Below, piece by piece: positions 55,645 to 64,000 of a stretch of DNA of 64,000 nucleotides. This DNA comes from Permianibacter aggregans (lineage in GTDB: Bacteria; Pseudomonadota; Gammaproteobacteria; Enterobacterales; Permianibacteraceae), in NCBI RefSeq assembly GCF_009756665.1, contig NZ_CP037953.1, positions 2,666,001 through 2,730,000 of the forward strand, written 5' to 3'. Each line of letters starts with the position of its first letter. The first letter of the stretch is position 1. The notes beneath the pieces were generated by a model, which worked only from the letters and a program-made list of their open reading frames with translations, was not told the origin of the DNA and ran no database searches. The position numbers were made by a program, and so were the translations under genes.

Positions 55645-56967
55645 GTGAGCTCTGTAATCAATCCGATGACGCCGCGCGAAATCGTCCATGAACTTGACAA
55701 ACATATTATCGGCCAGAAAGATGCCAAGCGTGCCGTCGCTATTGCGCTACGCAATCGCTGGCGCCGGATGAATGTCGATGAATCGCTGCGCGAAGAAATC
55801 ACGCCGAAAAATATTCTGATGATAGGACCAACGGGTGTCGGTAAAACCGAGATTGCCCGCCGTCTGGCGCGCCTTGCCAATGCGCCGTTTATCAAAGTCG
55901 AAGCGACCAAGTTCACCGAAGTCGGTTACGTTGGTAAAGACGTTGACAGCATCATTCGTGATTTGGTTGATGTCGCCGCCAAGATGATTCGTGAACAGGA
56001 AGTCGAAAAGGTCAAACACCGGGCCATGGATGCTGCAGAAGATCGTATTCTCGATGTGTTGCTGCCGCCGGCGCGTGGTTTTGATGAGAATCCACCGGAC
56101 TCCAATACTCGTCAGATCTTCCGCAAGAAACTGCGCGAAGGCCAACTTGACGACAAGGAGATCGAAATCCAGGTCAGTGGCCCGTCAATGAATGTTGAGA
56201 TCATGACGCCGCCTGGTATGGAGGAAATGACTTCGCAATTGCAGAGCATGTTCCAGAATCTGTCGCCGAACCGCTCACAAACGCGCAAGCTGAAGATTCG
56301 TGAGGCGATGAAGCTGCTAACTGAAGAAGAAGCCGAGCGACTGGTCAATCATGACGAGATCAAGCAAACGGCCGTCAACTCGGTTGAGCAGAACGGTATC
56401 GTCTTTCTGGATGAGATCGACAAAGTCGCCAAGCGCAGTGATCACGGCGGTGCCGATGTCTCGCGCGAAGGTGTGCAGCGCGACCTGCTGCCGTTGATTG
56501 AAGGCAGTACTGTCAGCACCAAATACGGCATGATCAAGACTGACCACATTTTGTTTATCGCTTCCGGTGCGTTCAGCTTTGCCAAACCTTCCGATTTGAT
56601 TCCTGAACTGCAAGGCCGCTTGCCGATTCGCGTCGAGTTGAAAGCCCTGACGGTAGACGATTTCAAACAGATTCTGACCGAGCCGGATGCCTCGCTGACC
56701 AAGCAATACACAGCACTGCTCGGTACCGAAGAGGTGGAGCTGAAATTCACGGAGGACGGTATTCAGCGCATCGCGGAGATTGCCTTTTCGGTCAATGAAA
56801 ACACCGAGAATATTGGCGCTCGTCGTCTGCACACGGTGCTGGAGCGTTTGCTGGATGAAGTCTCATTCGATACCAAGAAAGGCGAGTTTGTTATTGACGG
56901 TGCTTACGTTGACAAACAGCTTGGCGAACTGGTCAAGAATGAAGACTTGAGCCGCTATATTCTTTAA
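55645..56967 (+). CDS. hslU: ATP-dependent protease ATPase subunit HslU
   Basis: A 440-residue AAA+ unfoldase that feeds substrates into HslV. Seen: [17 protein letters not shown], Walker [16 protein letters not shown], the pore loop GYVGKDV, the I-domain insert (about 110-245), Walker B VFLDEIDK, and the HslV-contacting C-terminal tail ending DLSRYIL. It starts GTG 55645 with AAGGA seven bases upstream. Confidence 0.96.
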   Translation: MSSVINPMTPREIVHELDKHIIGQKDAKRAVAIALRNRWRRMNVDESLREEITPKNILMIGPTGVGKTEIARRLARLANAPFIKVEATKFTEVGYVGKDVDSIIRDLVDVAAKMIREQEVEKVKHRAMDAAEDRILDVLLPPARGFDENPPDSNTRQIFRKKLREGQLDDKEIEIQVSGPSMNVEIMTPPGMEEMTSQLQSMFQNLSPNRSQTRKLKIREAMKLLTEEEAERLVNHDEIKQTAVNSVEQNGIVFLDEIDKVAKRSDHGGADVSREGVQRDLLPLIEGSTVSTKYGMIKTDHILFIASGAFSFAKPSDLIPELQGRLPIRVELKALTVDDFKQILTEPDASLTKQYTALLGTEEVELKFTEDGIQRIAEIAFSVNENTENIGARRLHTVLERLLDEVSFDTKKGEFVIDGAYVDKQLGELVKNEDLSRYIL

Positions 56968-56978
56968 TCAACCGAGTC

Positions 56979-57014
56979 AAGTCGCTTGCTTCAATTCGAA
57001 CTGAGCGGCTTTTT
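56979..57014. terminator. possible terminator between hslU and cobB
   Basis: AAGTCGCT (56979-56986) pairs with AGCGGCTT (57004-57011) through one G-U pair over a 17-base loop, followed by TTT on the plus strand. The long loop makes it weaker than the other terminators here. Confidence 0.45.
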
Positions 57015-57723
57015 ATATCCGGAATAATTTGGGTACTAACTCGGTCGCCAAGCCATGCTCAGCGTACTGGAAGGCATTGCGGGTTAGGCTCGGTTCCAGA
57101 TTCAATTCGATGGTTTTGGCGCCAGCCTGATTGGCTACCTCTACAAAGCCAGCGGCCGGGTAGACATTGCCGCTGGTGCCGATGCTGACGAACACATCAC
57201 AGCGTGAAAGCGCATCGAAAATCCGCTCCATTGCCAACGGCATTTCATGAAACCAGACAACATGCGGTCGCAGTCGTGACGGTAGATGGCAGCACTCACA
57301 ACGGAGTTCGGTACTCAGGTCGATGCGACACTCAAAAATGCGGCCGCTGACAGCGCAACGCATCTTCAATAATTCACCATGCATATGGATTAACTTGCGA
57401 CTTCCAGCTCGCTCATGCAGGTCGTCGATGTTCTGCGTGACCAACAAAAAATCACCGGCAAATTGCCGTTCAAAATCAGCCAGCGCCTGATGCGCCTTGT
57501 TCGGTTGAATGGCATCGGATAAAAGTTGTTGGCGGCGCCTATTGTAAAAGTGATGCACCAGCGCCGGGTTGCGACGAAAGCCTTCCGGCGTTGCGACATC
57601 GTCGACGCGATGGTCTTCCCAAAGTCCATCGGAAGCACGAAAGGTTTTGATGCCGGACTCAGCCGAAATCCCGGCGCCGGTCAGGACAACAATCGAACGA
57701 GCTCCGTCAAGACTCAACATCAT
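57013..57723 (-). CDS. cobB: NAD-dependent deacylase, SIR2/CobB family
   Basis: A 236-residue sirtuin. Seen: [14 protein letters not shown] (17-30), [12 protein letters not shown] (97-108) and catalytic His115 in HMHGELL. A Tyr60-x-x-Arg63 pair in FYNRRRQ marks class III sirtuins with desuccinylase capacity, as in E. coli CobB. Zinc-site cysteines are present (Cys123, 142, 144, 145), though the CxxC spacing is atypical. Convergent with hslU; ATG 57723 is 3 bp after the rsmE stop. Confidence 0.88.
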   Translation of the reverse strand: MMLSLDGARSIVVLTGAGISAESGIKTFRASDGLWEDHRVDDVATPEGFRRNPALVHHFYNRRRQQLLSDAIQPNKAHQALADFERQFAGDFLLVTQNIDDLHERAGSRKLIHMHGELLKMRCAVSGRIFECRIDLSTELRCECCHLPSRLRPHVVWFHEMPLAMERIFDALSRCDVFVSIGTSGNVYPAAGFVEVANQAGAKTIELNLEPSLTRNAFQYAEHGLATELVPKLFRI

Positions 57724-57726
57724 CGT

Positions 57727-58455
57727 TTACCGCAGATCACCATGCAGGGCTTGCAAGCAGGCAAGAGCGGTCAACGCTGCCGTTTCGGTACGCAGAATCC
57801 GCGGCCCCATACGCACCCCAATAAACTGTGCCGCGCTGGCCTGATACAAGTCCAGATCGCCAAGGCCGCCTTCCGGGCCAATCAGCAACGTGACATCGCC
57901 ATGCAATTTCAACTCACCAAAACCTTGTTCGGCATCTGGCTGTAAGGTAAAGCGATGCGCAGTACTGACATCTGCCAACACCAAATCCAGTTTGCGCACT
58001 GGATGCACGGTCGGCACGCGATTGCGTCCGCATTGCTCGCAGGCACTGTGGACAATGGCCTGCCAGTGCTCCTGCTTTTTCTGCCAGCGTTGTTCGTCGA
58101 GCTGCACGCCGCAGCGTTCGGTGATCACCGGATGGATATCGCCGACACCAAGCTCTACGGCTTTCTGAATCGTAATCTCCATGCGATCACCGCGCGACAC
58201 GCCCTGAATCAGCGTAATCGACAATGGCGACTCGCGATGCTGTTCCGACATCTGGTGAATATCGACGCCGACATCACGCTTGTCGACATGGCTGATGGTC
58301 GCGTCGTAGGCATGGCCATCGCCGTTGAATAACTGCACCGCGTCGCCGACGCGCATGCGTAACACTCTTGCCACATGATTGGCGGCATTTTCCGGCAAAC
58401 TGAGCTTGCGCCCGGTCTGCAATGGCAAGTCAACATATAAACGGGTGATGCGCAT
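57727..58455 (-). CDS. rsmE: 16S rRNA (uracil-1498-N3)-methyltransferase RsmE
   Basis: A 242-residue SPOUT methyltransferase with an N-terminal PUA-like domain (AANHVARVLRMRVGDAVQLF) and the C-terminal knot motifs LLIGPEGGLGDLD and RMGPRILRTETAALTALA. The frame opens at 58506, but ATG 58455 follows AGGAA and starts MRITRLYVDLP, typical of the family. It is in the same direction as cobB, 3 bp apart, and divergent from pntAa. Confidence 0.93.
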   Translation of the reverse strand: MRITRLYVDLPLQTGRKLSLPENAANHVARVLRMRVGDAVQLFNGDGHAYDATISHVDKRDVGVDIHQMSEQHRESPLSITLIQGVSRGDRMEITIQKAVELGVGDIHPVITERCGVQLDEQRWQKKQEHWQAIVHSACEQCGRNRVPTVHPVRKLDLVLADVSTAHRFTLQPDAEQGFGELKLHGDVTLLIGPEGGLGDLDLYQASAAQFIGVRMGPRILRTETAALTALACLQALHGDLR

Positions 58456-58551
58456 GCGGTTCCTGTATGCGTGGAGGTTGTTTGACCAAAGGGTGTCATG
58501 CTGCATAGGATAGCGGCTTACGGAGATAAGCTAAACCAACGAGGAGCGCCC

Positions 58552-59661
58552 ATGCGCCTGTCCGTGCCTTTGGAGACCCATCCGCTGGAATCACGGGTCG
58601 CCGCCACCCCTGAAACGATCAAAAAATATATTCAGGCGGGTCATCAGGTGGTTGTGCAACACAACGCCGGCTTAAAAGCCGGGGTGACTGACGAGGCTTA
58701 CACCGCCGTTGGCGCAAGCATTGTCGATAGCGCCGATGCCGCGTTCGATGCCGAGCTGGTGCTGAAAGTGCGGGCGCCGAATGCCGATGAAATCAAGTTG
58801 CTGCGCAAAGGGTCCAGTATCGTTGCCTGCTTCAATCCCTATCGCAATGACAGCTTGCCGGCCGTGGCCACTGCAGGCGTCGCCGCGTTTGCGATGGAAT
58901 TGGTGCCGCGCATTACCCGGGCCCAGAGCATGGACGTGCTGTCATCCCAGGCCAATATTGCCGGCTATAAGGCGGTCGTCGTCGCGGCCGATCATTACCC
59001 TCGTTATTTTCCAATGCTGATGACCGCTGCCGGCACCGTCAAAGCGGCGCGGGTATTGATCATGGGCGCTGGTGTCGCCGGTTTGCAGGCCATTGCGACC
59101 GCCAAGCGTCTGGGGGCTGTCGTCGAAGCGTTTGATGTGCGTGCCGCCGCGAAAGAGCAAGTCGAATCGCTGGGCGCCAAGTTCGTCGAGGTGCCAGTCG
59201 AAGAAAGCGGCGAAGGCGGTGGCGGTTACGCCAAGGAAATGTCCGAAGAATACAAACGCAAGCAGGCGGAACTCGTGCATCAGCGCGCGCAGCAGGCCGA
59301 CATCATCATCACCACGGCGCTGATTCCGGGCAAACCGGCACCACGATTGATTCATCACCACACGATTCAGGCAATGAAACCGGGCTCGGTCATTGTCGAT
59401 CTGGCGGCCGAAATGGGCGGAAACGTTGAGGGTTGTGAAGCCGACAAAATCGTCACGATCAACAACGTCACGATCATTGGTTACACCAATCTGCCGTCGC
59501 AAGTCGCTGCCGATGCCTCGGCGATGTACGCGAAAAACCTGCTGAATTTCCTGACGCCGATGTTCGACAAGGAAAAAGGTTTTGTCATCAACACCGACGA
59601 CGAAGTGGTTGCCGCCACGCTGCTATGCCGCGACGGCCAACTGCTTTTTGGTCAACGATAA
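58552..59661 (+). CDS. pntAa: NAD(P) transhydrogenase subunit alpha part 1
   Basis: A 369-residue NAD-binding (dI) subunit of the proton-translocating transhydrogenase in its three-gene form. It starts [20 protein letters not shown], has the QD-type region and Rossmann motif [19 protein letters not shown], and the mobile loop near [17 protein letters not shown] 58552 follows GAGGAG; the longer frame from 58498 lacks similarity. The enzyme uses the proton gradient to make NADPH from NADH. Confidence 0.94.
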   Translation: MRLSVPLETHPLESRVAATPETIKKYIQAGHQVVVQHNAGLKAGVTDEAYTAVGASIVDSADAAFDAELVLKVRAPNADEIKLLRKGSSIVACFNPYRNDSLPAVATAGVAAFAMELVPRITRAQSMDVLSSQANIAGYKAVVVAADHYPRYFPMLMTAAGTVKAARVLIMGAGVAGLQAIATAKRLGAVVEAFDVRAAAKEQVESLGAKFVEVPVEESGEGGGGYAKEMSEEYKRKQAELVHQRAQQADIIITTALIPGKPAPRLIHHHTIQAMKPGSVIVDLAAEMGGNVEGCEADKIVTINNVTIIGYTNLPSQVAADASAMYAKNLLNFLTPMFDKEKGFVINTDDEVVAATLLCRDGQLLFGQR

Positions 59662-59672
59662 GGAGTTATGCG

Positions 59673-59963
59673 ATGGCCGATCCACTGATTATCAACCTGA
59701 CCATTTTTGTGCTGGCAATTTTCATCGGTTACCACGTCGTTTGGAACGTGACGCCTGCGCTGCACACGCCGCTGATGAGCGTCACCAACGCCATTTCCTC
59801 GATTGTTATCGTTGGCGCCATGCTGCAAGTGGGTTTCAATGCCTTTGGTGCTGATAGCCTCGTTGGTGCCCTGGCCGTAGGCCTTGCCAGCGTCAATATT
59901 TTCGGCGGCTTTTTGGTGACTAGACGCATGTTGGAAATGTTCAAGAAAAAGCAACGCACCTAA
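59673..59963 (+). CDS. pntAb: NAD(P) transhydrogenase subunit alpha part 2
   Basis: A 96-residue membrane subunit with three helices (about 5-23, 35-55 and 62-84). [34 protein letters not shown] (seen in parts) is highly typical. AAGGAG precedes ATG 59673. It is directly followed by a C-rich palindrome and a DUF559 gene that separate it from pntB; the three pnt genes are normally contiguous. Confidence 0.94.
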   Translation: MADPLIINLTIFVLAIFIGYHVVWNVTPALHTPLMSVTNAISSIVIVGAMLQVGFNAFGADSLVGALAVGLASVNIFGGFLVTRRMLEMFKKKQRT

Positions 59964-59965
59964 AT

Positions 59966-60000
59966 ATCCCCCTCCTGCCAAGGAGGGGGTAGGGGTGGTT
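59966..60000 (+). repeat. C-rich palindromic repeat, left flank of the DUF559 gene
   Basis: A perfect 9-bp stem CCCCCTCCT (59968-59976) / AGGAGGGGG (59981-59989) with loop GCCA, followed by TAGGGGTGGTTT. It starts 4 bp after the pntAb stop and is oriented opposite to the unit at 60380. Confidence 0.8.
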
Positions 60001-60022
60001 TCTACGTTAAACGGACTTAACC

Positions 60023-60391
60023 ATGAAGTTATTCAATACCCAGGATAAAGGCGTAAGACAGCATTTACGAAACAACGTAGGTGAACCCGAACACCAATTA
60101 TGGCAACGACTGCGTGGCTCGCAGTTGGGAGTAAAATTTAGAAGGCAGCATGGCATTGGACCTTTCATTGTTGACTTCTATTGCTCTGCGCATCAACTGG
60201 TGATCGAAGTAGACGGTGTAACGCACGAAACGATGGCGAGCCAGAAAGCTGATACTGGGCGAGATCAATTCATGCGAAGCCTAGGTATTAAGGTTTTACG
60301 GTTTTCGAACCAACAAGTGATGACGGAAGTCGATGGCGTGGTGCAGGCAATACTGGACGAGATCTCAATTGAAAAACTGACCCCCCCCTAG
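60023..60391 (+). CDS. DUF559 (Vsr/restriction-endonuclease-fold) protein
   Basis: A 122-residue protein matching the DUF559 pattern: N-terminal RNNVGEPEHQLWQRLRGSQLG, then VKFRRQHGIGPFIVDFYC with an Asp, and LVIEVDGVTHE with a Glu-Asp pair, the acidic residues of a very-short-patch-repair-like nuclease core. The C-terminal GIKVLRFSNQQV is also conserved. No strong ribosome site is visible. The last codons (Thr-Pro-Pro and the TAG stop) lie within the right-hand palindromic repeat. Biochemical function of the family is unproven. Confidence 0.85.
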   Translation: MKLFNTQDKGVRQHLRNNVGEPEHQLWQRLRGSQLGVKFRRQHGIGPFIVDFYCSAHQLVIEVDGVTHETMASQKADTGRDQFMRSLGIKVLRFSNQQVMTEVDGVVQAILDEISIEKLTPP

Positions 60392-60415
60392 CCCCCTCCT
60401 TCGCAGGAGGGGGAA
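60380..60415 (-). repeat. C-rich palindromic repeat, right flank of the DUF559 gene
   Basis: A perfect 9-bp stem CCCCCTCCT (60392-60400) / AGGAGGGGG (60405-60413) with loop TCGC, preceded by ACCCCCCCCTAG. In reverse complement it aligns with the left unit (stem, then CTAGGGG tail), so the two flank the gene as inverted copies. It supplies the stop codon of the DUF559 gene. Confidence 0.8.
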
Positions 60416-60515
60416 CGATAAGCAAGTTAGTTTTACGCTCCTTCCTTAGCAGAAAGGTGGGAATGAAAAACGAATTTATGACGGGCAAACCCACAATAAC
60501 GAATCGGACGCCAAT

Positions 60516-61901
60516 ATGATCAACTACAACCTGGTTGCGCTTTCCTATCTGGTTTCTTCGGTGCTGTTTATCCTTTCTTTGAGAGGCTTGTCGCATCCGG
60601 AGTCAGCGCGTCGCGGCAACACCTTCGGTATGATTGGCATGGCAATGGCCATCGTCACCACGTTTTATCTGATGAAAGATCAGGTCAGTGTCAACGGCTA
60701 TGCGCTGACGCTCGCGATGATCGTTGTCGGTGGCATCATCGGCACGATACTGGCCAAGAAAGTCGAAATGACCGCGATGCCGCAGTTGGTTGCCGCGATG
60801 CACTCGCTGGTCGGTTTGGCGGCCGTGCTAATTGCGGTCGCGGCGATTCTGAAACCGGGTTTGCATCTGGATGCCGTGCACCGTTTTGAATTGTTTGTCG
60901 GCGCCTTTATCGGTGCCATCACGTTCACGGCCTCGATTGTAGCGTTCGGAAAACTTTCCGGCCGTTTTTCCAGCAAGGCGATTCGTTTTTCCGGCCAGCA
61001 TTGGCTGAATCTGGTCATGGCCATCGCAATGATCGTTGCCGGCGTGGCTTACTTCCTGAACGAAAACCACACCGCGTTCTACATCATGCTGGCGATTGCG
61101 CTGGTGCTCGGTTACTTGCTGATCATTCCGATTGGCGGCGCCGACATGCCGGTTGTCGTGTCGATGCTGAACAGTTATTCCGGCTGGGCTGCTGCCGGCA
61201 TCGGTTTTACCCTGAACAACCATTTGCTGATCGTCGCCGGTTCGCTGGTTGGCGCTTCCGGTGCCATTCTTTCCTACATCATGTGCCGGGCGATGAATCG
61301 CTCATTCTGGAACGTCATTCTTGGTGGCCTCGGTGGTGATGATGCCGCGGCTGCCGGTGGTGATGGCGGCGAAAAGAACTATCGTGCTGGCTCGCCAGAA
61401 GATGCCGTGTTCCTGATGAAAAATGCTGACAGCGTGATCATCGTGCCCGGCTATGGTTTGGCGGTTGCCCGCGCCCAGCATGCGCTGCAGGAGCTGGCAG
61501 AAAAACTTGAGCATGCTGGTGTCAAAGTGCGCTACGCAATTCACCCGGTAGCCGGTCGTATGCCCGGTCATATGAACGTGCTGCTCGCCGAGGCAGAAGT
61601 ACCTTATGACTCGGTATTGGAAATGGAAGAGATCAACTCCGATTTCTCCAGCACCGATGTCGTGCTGGTCATTGGCGCCAATGACGTCGTCAACCCGGCT
61701 GCCAAAGACGATCCGGCATCGCCGATTTACGGCATGCCGATTCTCGAAGCGCACAAAGCACGCACGGTGCTGGTCGTTAAACGTTCAATGGCGGCCGGTT
61801 ACGCCGGTCTCGACAACGATTTGTTCTACATGGATAAAACCATGATGGTGTTTGGCGATGCCAAGAAAGTCGTTGATGAAATGGTCAAAGCCGCTGAATA
61901 G
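60516..61901 (+). CDS. pntB: NAD(P) transhydrogenase subunit beta
   Basis: A 461-residue subunit with some nine membrane helices in residues 1-270 and the NADP-binding dIII domain at the C-terminus (VIIVPGYGLAVARAQHAL, HPVAGRMPGHMNVLLAEA, VLVIGANDVVNPAA, VVKRSMAAGYAG). It completes the PntAa-PntAb-PntB enzyme. Its ATG lies 552 bp after pntAb because of the DUF559 cassette; co-transcription through the cassette is likely, since no terminator with a T run was seen. Confidence 0.95.
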   Translation: MINYNLVALSYLVSSVLFILSLRGLSHPESARRGNTFGMIGMAMAIVTTFYLMKDQVSVNGYALTLAMIVVGGIIGTILAKKVEMTAMPQLVAAMHSLVGLAAVLIAVAAILKPGLHLDAVHRFELFVGAFIGAITFTASIVAFGKLSGRFSSKAIRFSGQHWLNLVMAIAMIVAGVAYFLNENHTAFYIMLAIALVLGYLLIIPIGGADMPVVVSMLNSYSGWAAAGIGFTLNNHLLIVAGSLVGASGAILSYIMCRAMNRSFWNVILGGLGGDDAAAAGGDGGEKNYRAGSPEDAVFLMKNADSVIIVPGYGLAVARAQHALQELAEKLEHAGVKVRYAIHPVAGRMPGHMNVLLAEAEVPYDSVLEMEEINSDFSSTDVVLVIGANDVVNPAAKDDPASPIYGMPILEAHKARTVLVVKRSMAAGYAGLDNDLFYMDKTMMVFGDAKKVVDEMVKAAE

Positions 61902-61991
61902 TTGAAGCCCGCAACGTCCGAGGAAAGCTGGTGCATCGGTCATATCGTTGATGTCTCGCCATGCGTCAGCGAAGCAGAATAAGGTCAAGCC

Positions 61992-62831
61992 ATGGGTACC
62001 GCGCCAACGTCGTGCCTGAACTGTGAGACGCCGTTACAAGGCGCATACTGTCATCAATGCGGGCAGAAACATATTCCACGCGAGCATTGGGGGGTAGCGC
62101 CCATGCTCGCCGAATTAGTCGAAAATCTCGGGAATCTGGATAACAAAGTTTTCCGTACGCTTCGCGACGTTTTGCTTCGACCTGGTGTTGTCGCATACCA
62201 ATTTAATCAAGGCAGGCGTCGGCGGTATGCATCTCCGATAAGAATGTTGCTGTTCATTTTTTTGGTGATCTTTCTCTACCCATTCATCACCGACTTTACC
62301 CAAGATCTGTCTAGCCACTTGCGCTTTGGGTTCTTCACGCAGTACGCACAACCCATGATTGACACGCTGATGGCAAACGCCTTTCAGGATAGGGCAGCGC
62401 TTGAGCTGAAATTTGCTGAAAAGCAAGTCGATGTTGCCAGTGTGTTGGTGCTGATTCATGTGCCATTTTTTGCACTGGTTTTGTGGGGGCTACAACCTCA
62501 GAAGCGATTTTACTTCATCGACCACATTGTCAACGCCTCCTTTTTTCTTATCTTTATTCTGCTGTACTTGTACTTGAATATCTTGCTGATTGGCATGCCT
62601 TTAGAGTTTTTCTCTCGTGACCCCGAATTCAGCAAAACGGTTGAGCCCTGGTTGAATTTGATTCTGCTGAAGCTGCCATTTCCCTTCATGATGGCTGCAT
62701 TTCTGAGGTTCGCGTATCAGCATTCTTGGTTGGCAGCAGCATGGCGGGCGCTACCGGCTACTGTTGGCTTTGTCATGGCGCATATGTTGTACCGAACAAC
62801 GGTGTTCTATACGACATTGCTTTTTTTGTAA
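61992..62831 (+). CDS. DUF3667 membrane protein with N-terminal zinc ribbon
   Basis: A 279-residue protein. The N-terminus has a four-cysteine ribbon (Cys8, Cys11, Cys20, Cys23 in CLNC ... CHQCGQKH). Then TLRDVLLRPGVVAYQFNQGRRRRYASPIRM (seen in parts), characteristic of DUF3667, precedes about five membrane helices. The function of the family is unknown. AT-richer than pntB; its stop is 57 bp before the next gene. Confidence 0.85.
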   Translation: MGTAPTSCLNCETPLQGAYCHQCGQKHIPREHWGVAPMLAELVENLGNLDNKVFRTLRDVLLRPGVVAYQFNQGRRRRYASPIRMLLFIFLVIFLYPFITDFTQDLSSHLRFGFFTQYAQPMIDTLMANAFQDRAALELKFAEKQVDVASVLVLIHVPFFALVLWGLQPQKRFYFIDHIVNASFFLIFILLYLYLNILLIGMPLEFFSRDPEFSKTVEPWLNLILLKLPFPFMMAAFLRFAYQHSWLAAAWRALPATVGFVMAHMLYRTTVFYTTLLFL

Positions 62832-62888
62832 GGTTTTTGTGTTGCTATCGACTATGGATAGTAGAAACCACCTATTGAGGAAATATTT

Positions 62889-64000
62889 GTGGGATTCATT
62901 CGATTAACGTTGGCGGGTCTGTTCGCTACCACGAGCGTGGCTGGTGCGTTGGCGGCTGATTTGAAGTCAGTCAGTGAAAATTGTCACTTGAAAGGCTTTC
63001 GCGATCCCTTGCGTTGCCTGCAGGTGACCGTTCCTGCCGATTACCAGCGGCCTGATGAAAACCAGTATGAAATCTTCGTCGCCATTGCGCCGTCTTTGCG
63101 TGAAAACGCCAAGCCGGATCCGGTATTTGTCTTGGCGGGCGGACCGGGTCAGTCCGGCAGCAGCATCATCCATTTGCTTGCTAACGCCATGCAGAAACTG
63201 CGCGCCACCCGCGATATCGTGTTTATCGATCAGCGCGGCACCGGCCGCTCCGGCAAGCTGGATTGCCCGAATCTGAAAGATCAGATGTTCTCGCTCGATG
63301 AACAGCAAAGCGTGGCCATGTTTCGTGAATGTGTCGAGAGTCACTCGGTCGATTTTTCCCATTACACGACGGCCAATGCTGCGCGCGATCTGGATAAGAT
63401 CCGTCAGCAACTCGGCTACAACCAGATCAATCTCTGGGGTGGTTCCTACGGCACCCGACTGGCGCAAACCTATGCTCGCCTGTTTCCGGAAAACACCCGG
63501 GCGTTGATTCTTGATGGCGTGGCATCGCCGGAACAAGTGCTGGCGGTTTGGAGCAAAGATGCGCAAGCAGCGCTCGATAAACTGTTTCAGCAATGCGCCC
63601 AGGATGAAGACTGCCGTGCGGCGTTCCCGAATTTGCAGCAGGATTTTGTCAACGCCGCAACCAATATCAAGGCTGGTATTCCGCCCGTGCGTCTGCGTCA
63701 TCCGCGCACTGGCGAATGGATTGACGTGCCGCTGACTTACGAAATTTTTGCCGACACGGTACGCACGGCCTTGTATTCACCGACCACGATGGCCGCCTTG
63801 CCGCAATTGATTCATCTGGCTGCCGAAGGCAATTGGCAACCGATGGTGACGGCACTGCTGACCTACAGCGAGTGGACCCAGGATGCCATGGCGATCTTGC
63901 TGACGTTCTCCGTCGCCTGTGCCGAGGATGTGCCGTATATCGACGAAGCAACGATCGAATCCGAGCGCGCCAGTGGTTTTCTTGAGGGCTTGCAGGCCCG
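62889..64000 (+). CDS. secreted alpha/beta hydrolase (TAP/SlpE-type peptidase), 3' end outside window
   Basis: The frame is open from GTG 62889 (GAGGAA seven bases upstream) to the end of the window, so it is incomplete. It starts with a signal peptide ending near VAGALAAD, then an exported alpha/beta hydrolase: VFVLAGGPGQSG (oxyanion loop), IVFIDQRGTGRSG and the nucleophile Ser186 in LWGGSYGTRLAQTYARLFP. This matches tripeptidyl-aminopeptidase-like enzymes that release short peptides. Asp and His of the triad would lie beyond residue 370, outside the window. Confidence 0.85.
   Translation, partial: MGFIRLTLAGLFATTSVAGALAADLKSVSENCHLKGFRDPLRCLQVTVPADYQRPDENQYEIFVAIAPSLRENAKPDPVFVLAGGPGQSGSSIIHLLANAMQKLRATRDIVFIDQRGTGRSGKLDCPNLKDQMFSLDEQQSVAMFRECVESHSVDFSHYTTANAARDLDKIRQQLGYNQINLWGGSYGTRLAQTYARLFPENTRALILDGVASPEQVLAVWSKDAQAALDKLFQQCAQDEDCRAAFPNLQQDFVNAATNIKAGIPPVRLRHPRTGEWIDVPLTYEIFADTVRTALYSPTTMAALPQLIHLAAEGNWQPMVTALLTYSEWTQDAMAILLTFSVACAEDVPYIDEATIESERASGFLEGLQA

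Larger units (their letters stand above)
59966..60415 (+). mobile_element. candidate element: DUF559 gene between inverted C-rich palindromes
   Basis: The left palindrome (59966-60000), the DUF559 gene and the reverse-oriented right palindrome (60380-60415) form a compact 450-bp cassette inserted between pntAb and pntB. Palindromes of the same type occur without a gene at 8951 and as an inverted doublet at 16851-16970. The layout is comparable to RAYT genes flanked by REP sequences. No target duplication was recognised, and mobility is inference. Confidence 0.45.

Overview
The window is a dense chromosomal segment of a gammaproteobacterium. Gene order repeatedly matches the Pseudomonas-type backbone: typA / thiolation gene / glnA / DUF4124 gene / ntrB / ntrC / trmL, then cyaA / algZ-algR / hemC-hemD-hemX-hemY, and priA / argS / SPOR-domain gene / hslV-hslU. 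Several features differ from Pseudomonas itself: a prohibitin-type gene, an aryl-polyene-type FAS operon, and a PP-loop protein lacking THUMP where thiI would be expected. I therefore read it as a related but distinct gammaproteobacterial lineage; the genus cannot be fixed from sequence alone.

Layout. 0-3.2 kb: right end of a type II fatty-acid/aryl-polyene-like operon (ketosynthase, dehydratase, ketoreductase, ketosynthase) with a small AT-richer orphan gene at its end. 3.2-7.2 kb: MipA-type outer-membrane protein, a lipoprotein, a UbiH-family hydroxylase and a diguanylate cyclase. 7.3-12.0 kb: glycine cleavage system gcvT-gcvH-gcvP, with a terminator and a C-rich palindromic repeat between gcvH and gcvP. 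12.0-14.4 kb: an IS256-family insertion (12696-14004, 8-bp target duplication) that has split a gene which, when rejoined, encodes a proteasome-like Ntn-hydrolase. 14.5-19 kb: prolyl aminopeptidase, twin lipoproteins, a DUF4399 protein and typA. 19-25.6 kb: S9 peptidase, second diguanylate cyclase, PP-loop thiolation enzyme plus TusA-like protein, and two tandem solute-binding-like proteins. 25.6-31.6 kb: nitrogen control (glnA with a textbook sigma-54 promoter, ntrB, ntrC), trmL and a thioesterase. 31.7-39.5 kb: SGNH/MBOAT O-acylation pair, DUF3016, a Xre-RES toxin-antitoxin pair, ppnN, lipoprotein, prohibitin-like protein. 39.6-48.4 kb: cyaA, algZR and the hem operon. 48.4-58.5 kb: NUDIX, GFA, priA, argS, SPOR protein, hslVU (candidate heat-shock promoter), cobB, rsmE. 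58.5-64 kb: pntAa-pntAb, a DUF559 gene flanked by inverted C-rich palindromes, pntB, a DUF3667 protein and a secreted alpha/beta hydrolase that runs off the end.

Two observations stand out. First, the IS-split gene restores an uninterrupted 342-codon frame when the IS plus one target duplication is removed. Its N-terminus places Thr1, Asp17 and Lys33 in the same register as HslV and proteasome beta subunits. Second, the DUF559 nuclease-like gene sits between two oppositely oriented copies of a C-rich palindrome that also occurs, without a gene, at about 8.95 kb and as an inverted doublet at 16.85-16.97 kb. That layout recalls RAYT/REPIN elements.

No tRNA, rRNA, CRISPR array or prophage was seen.
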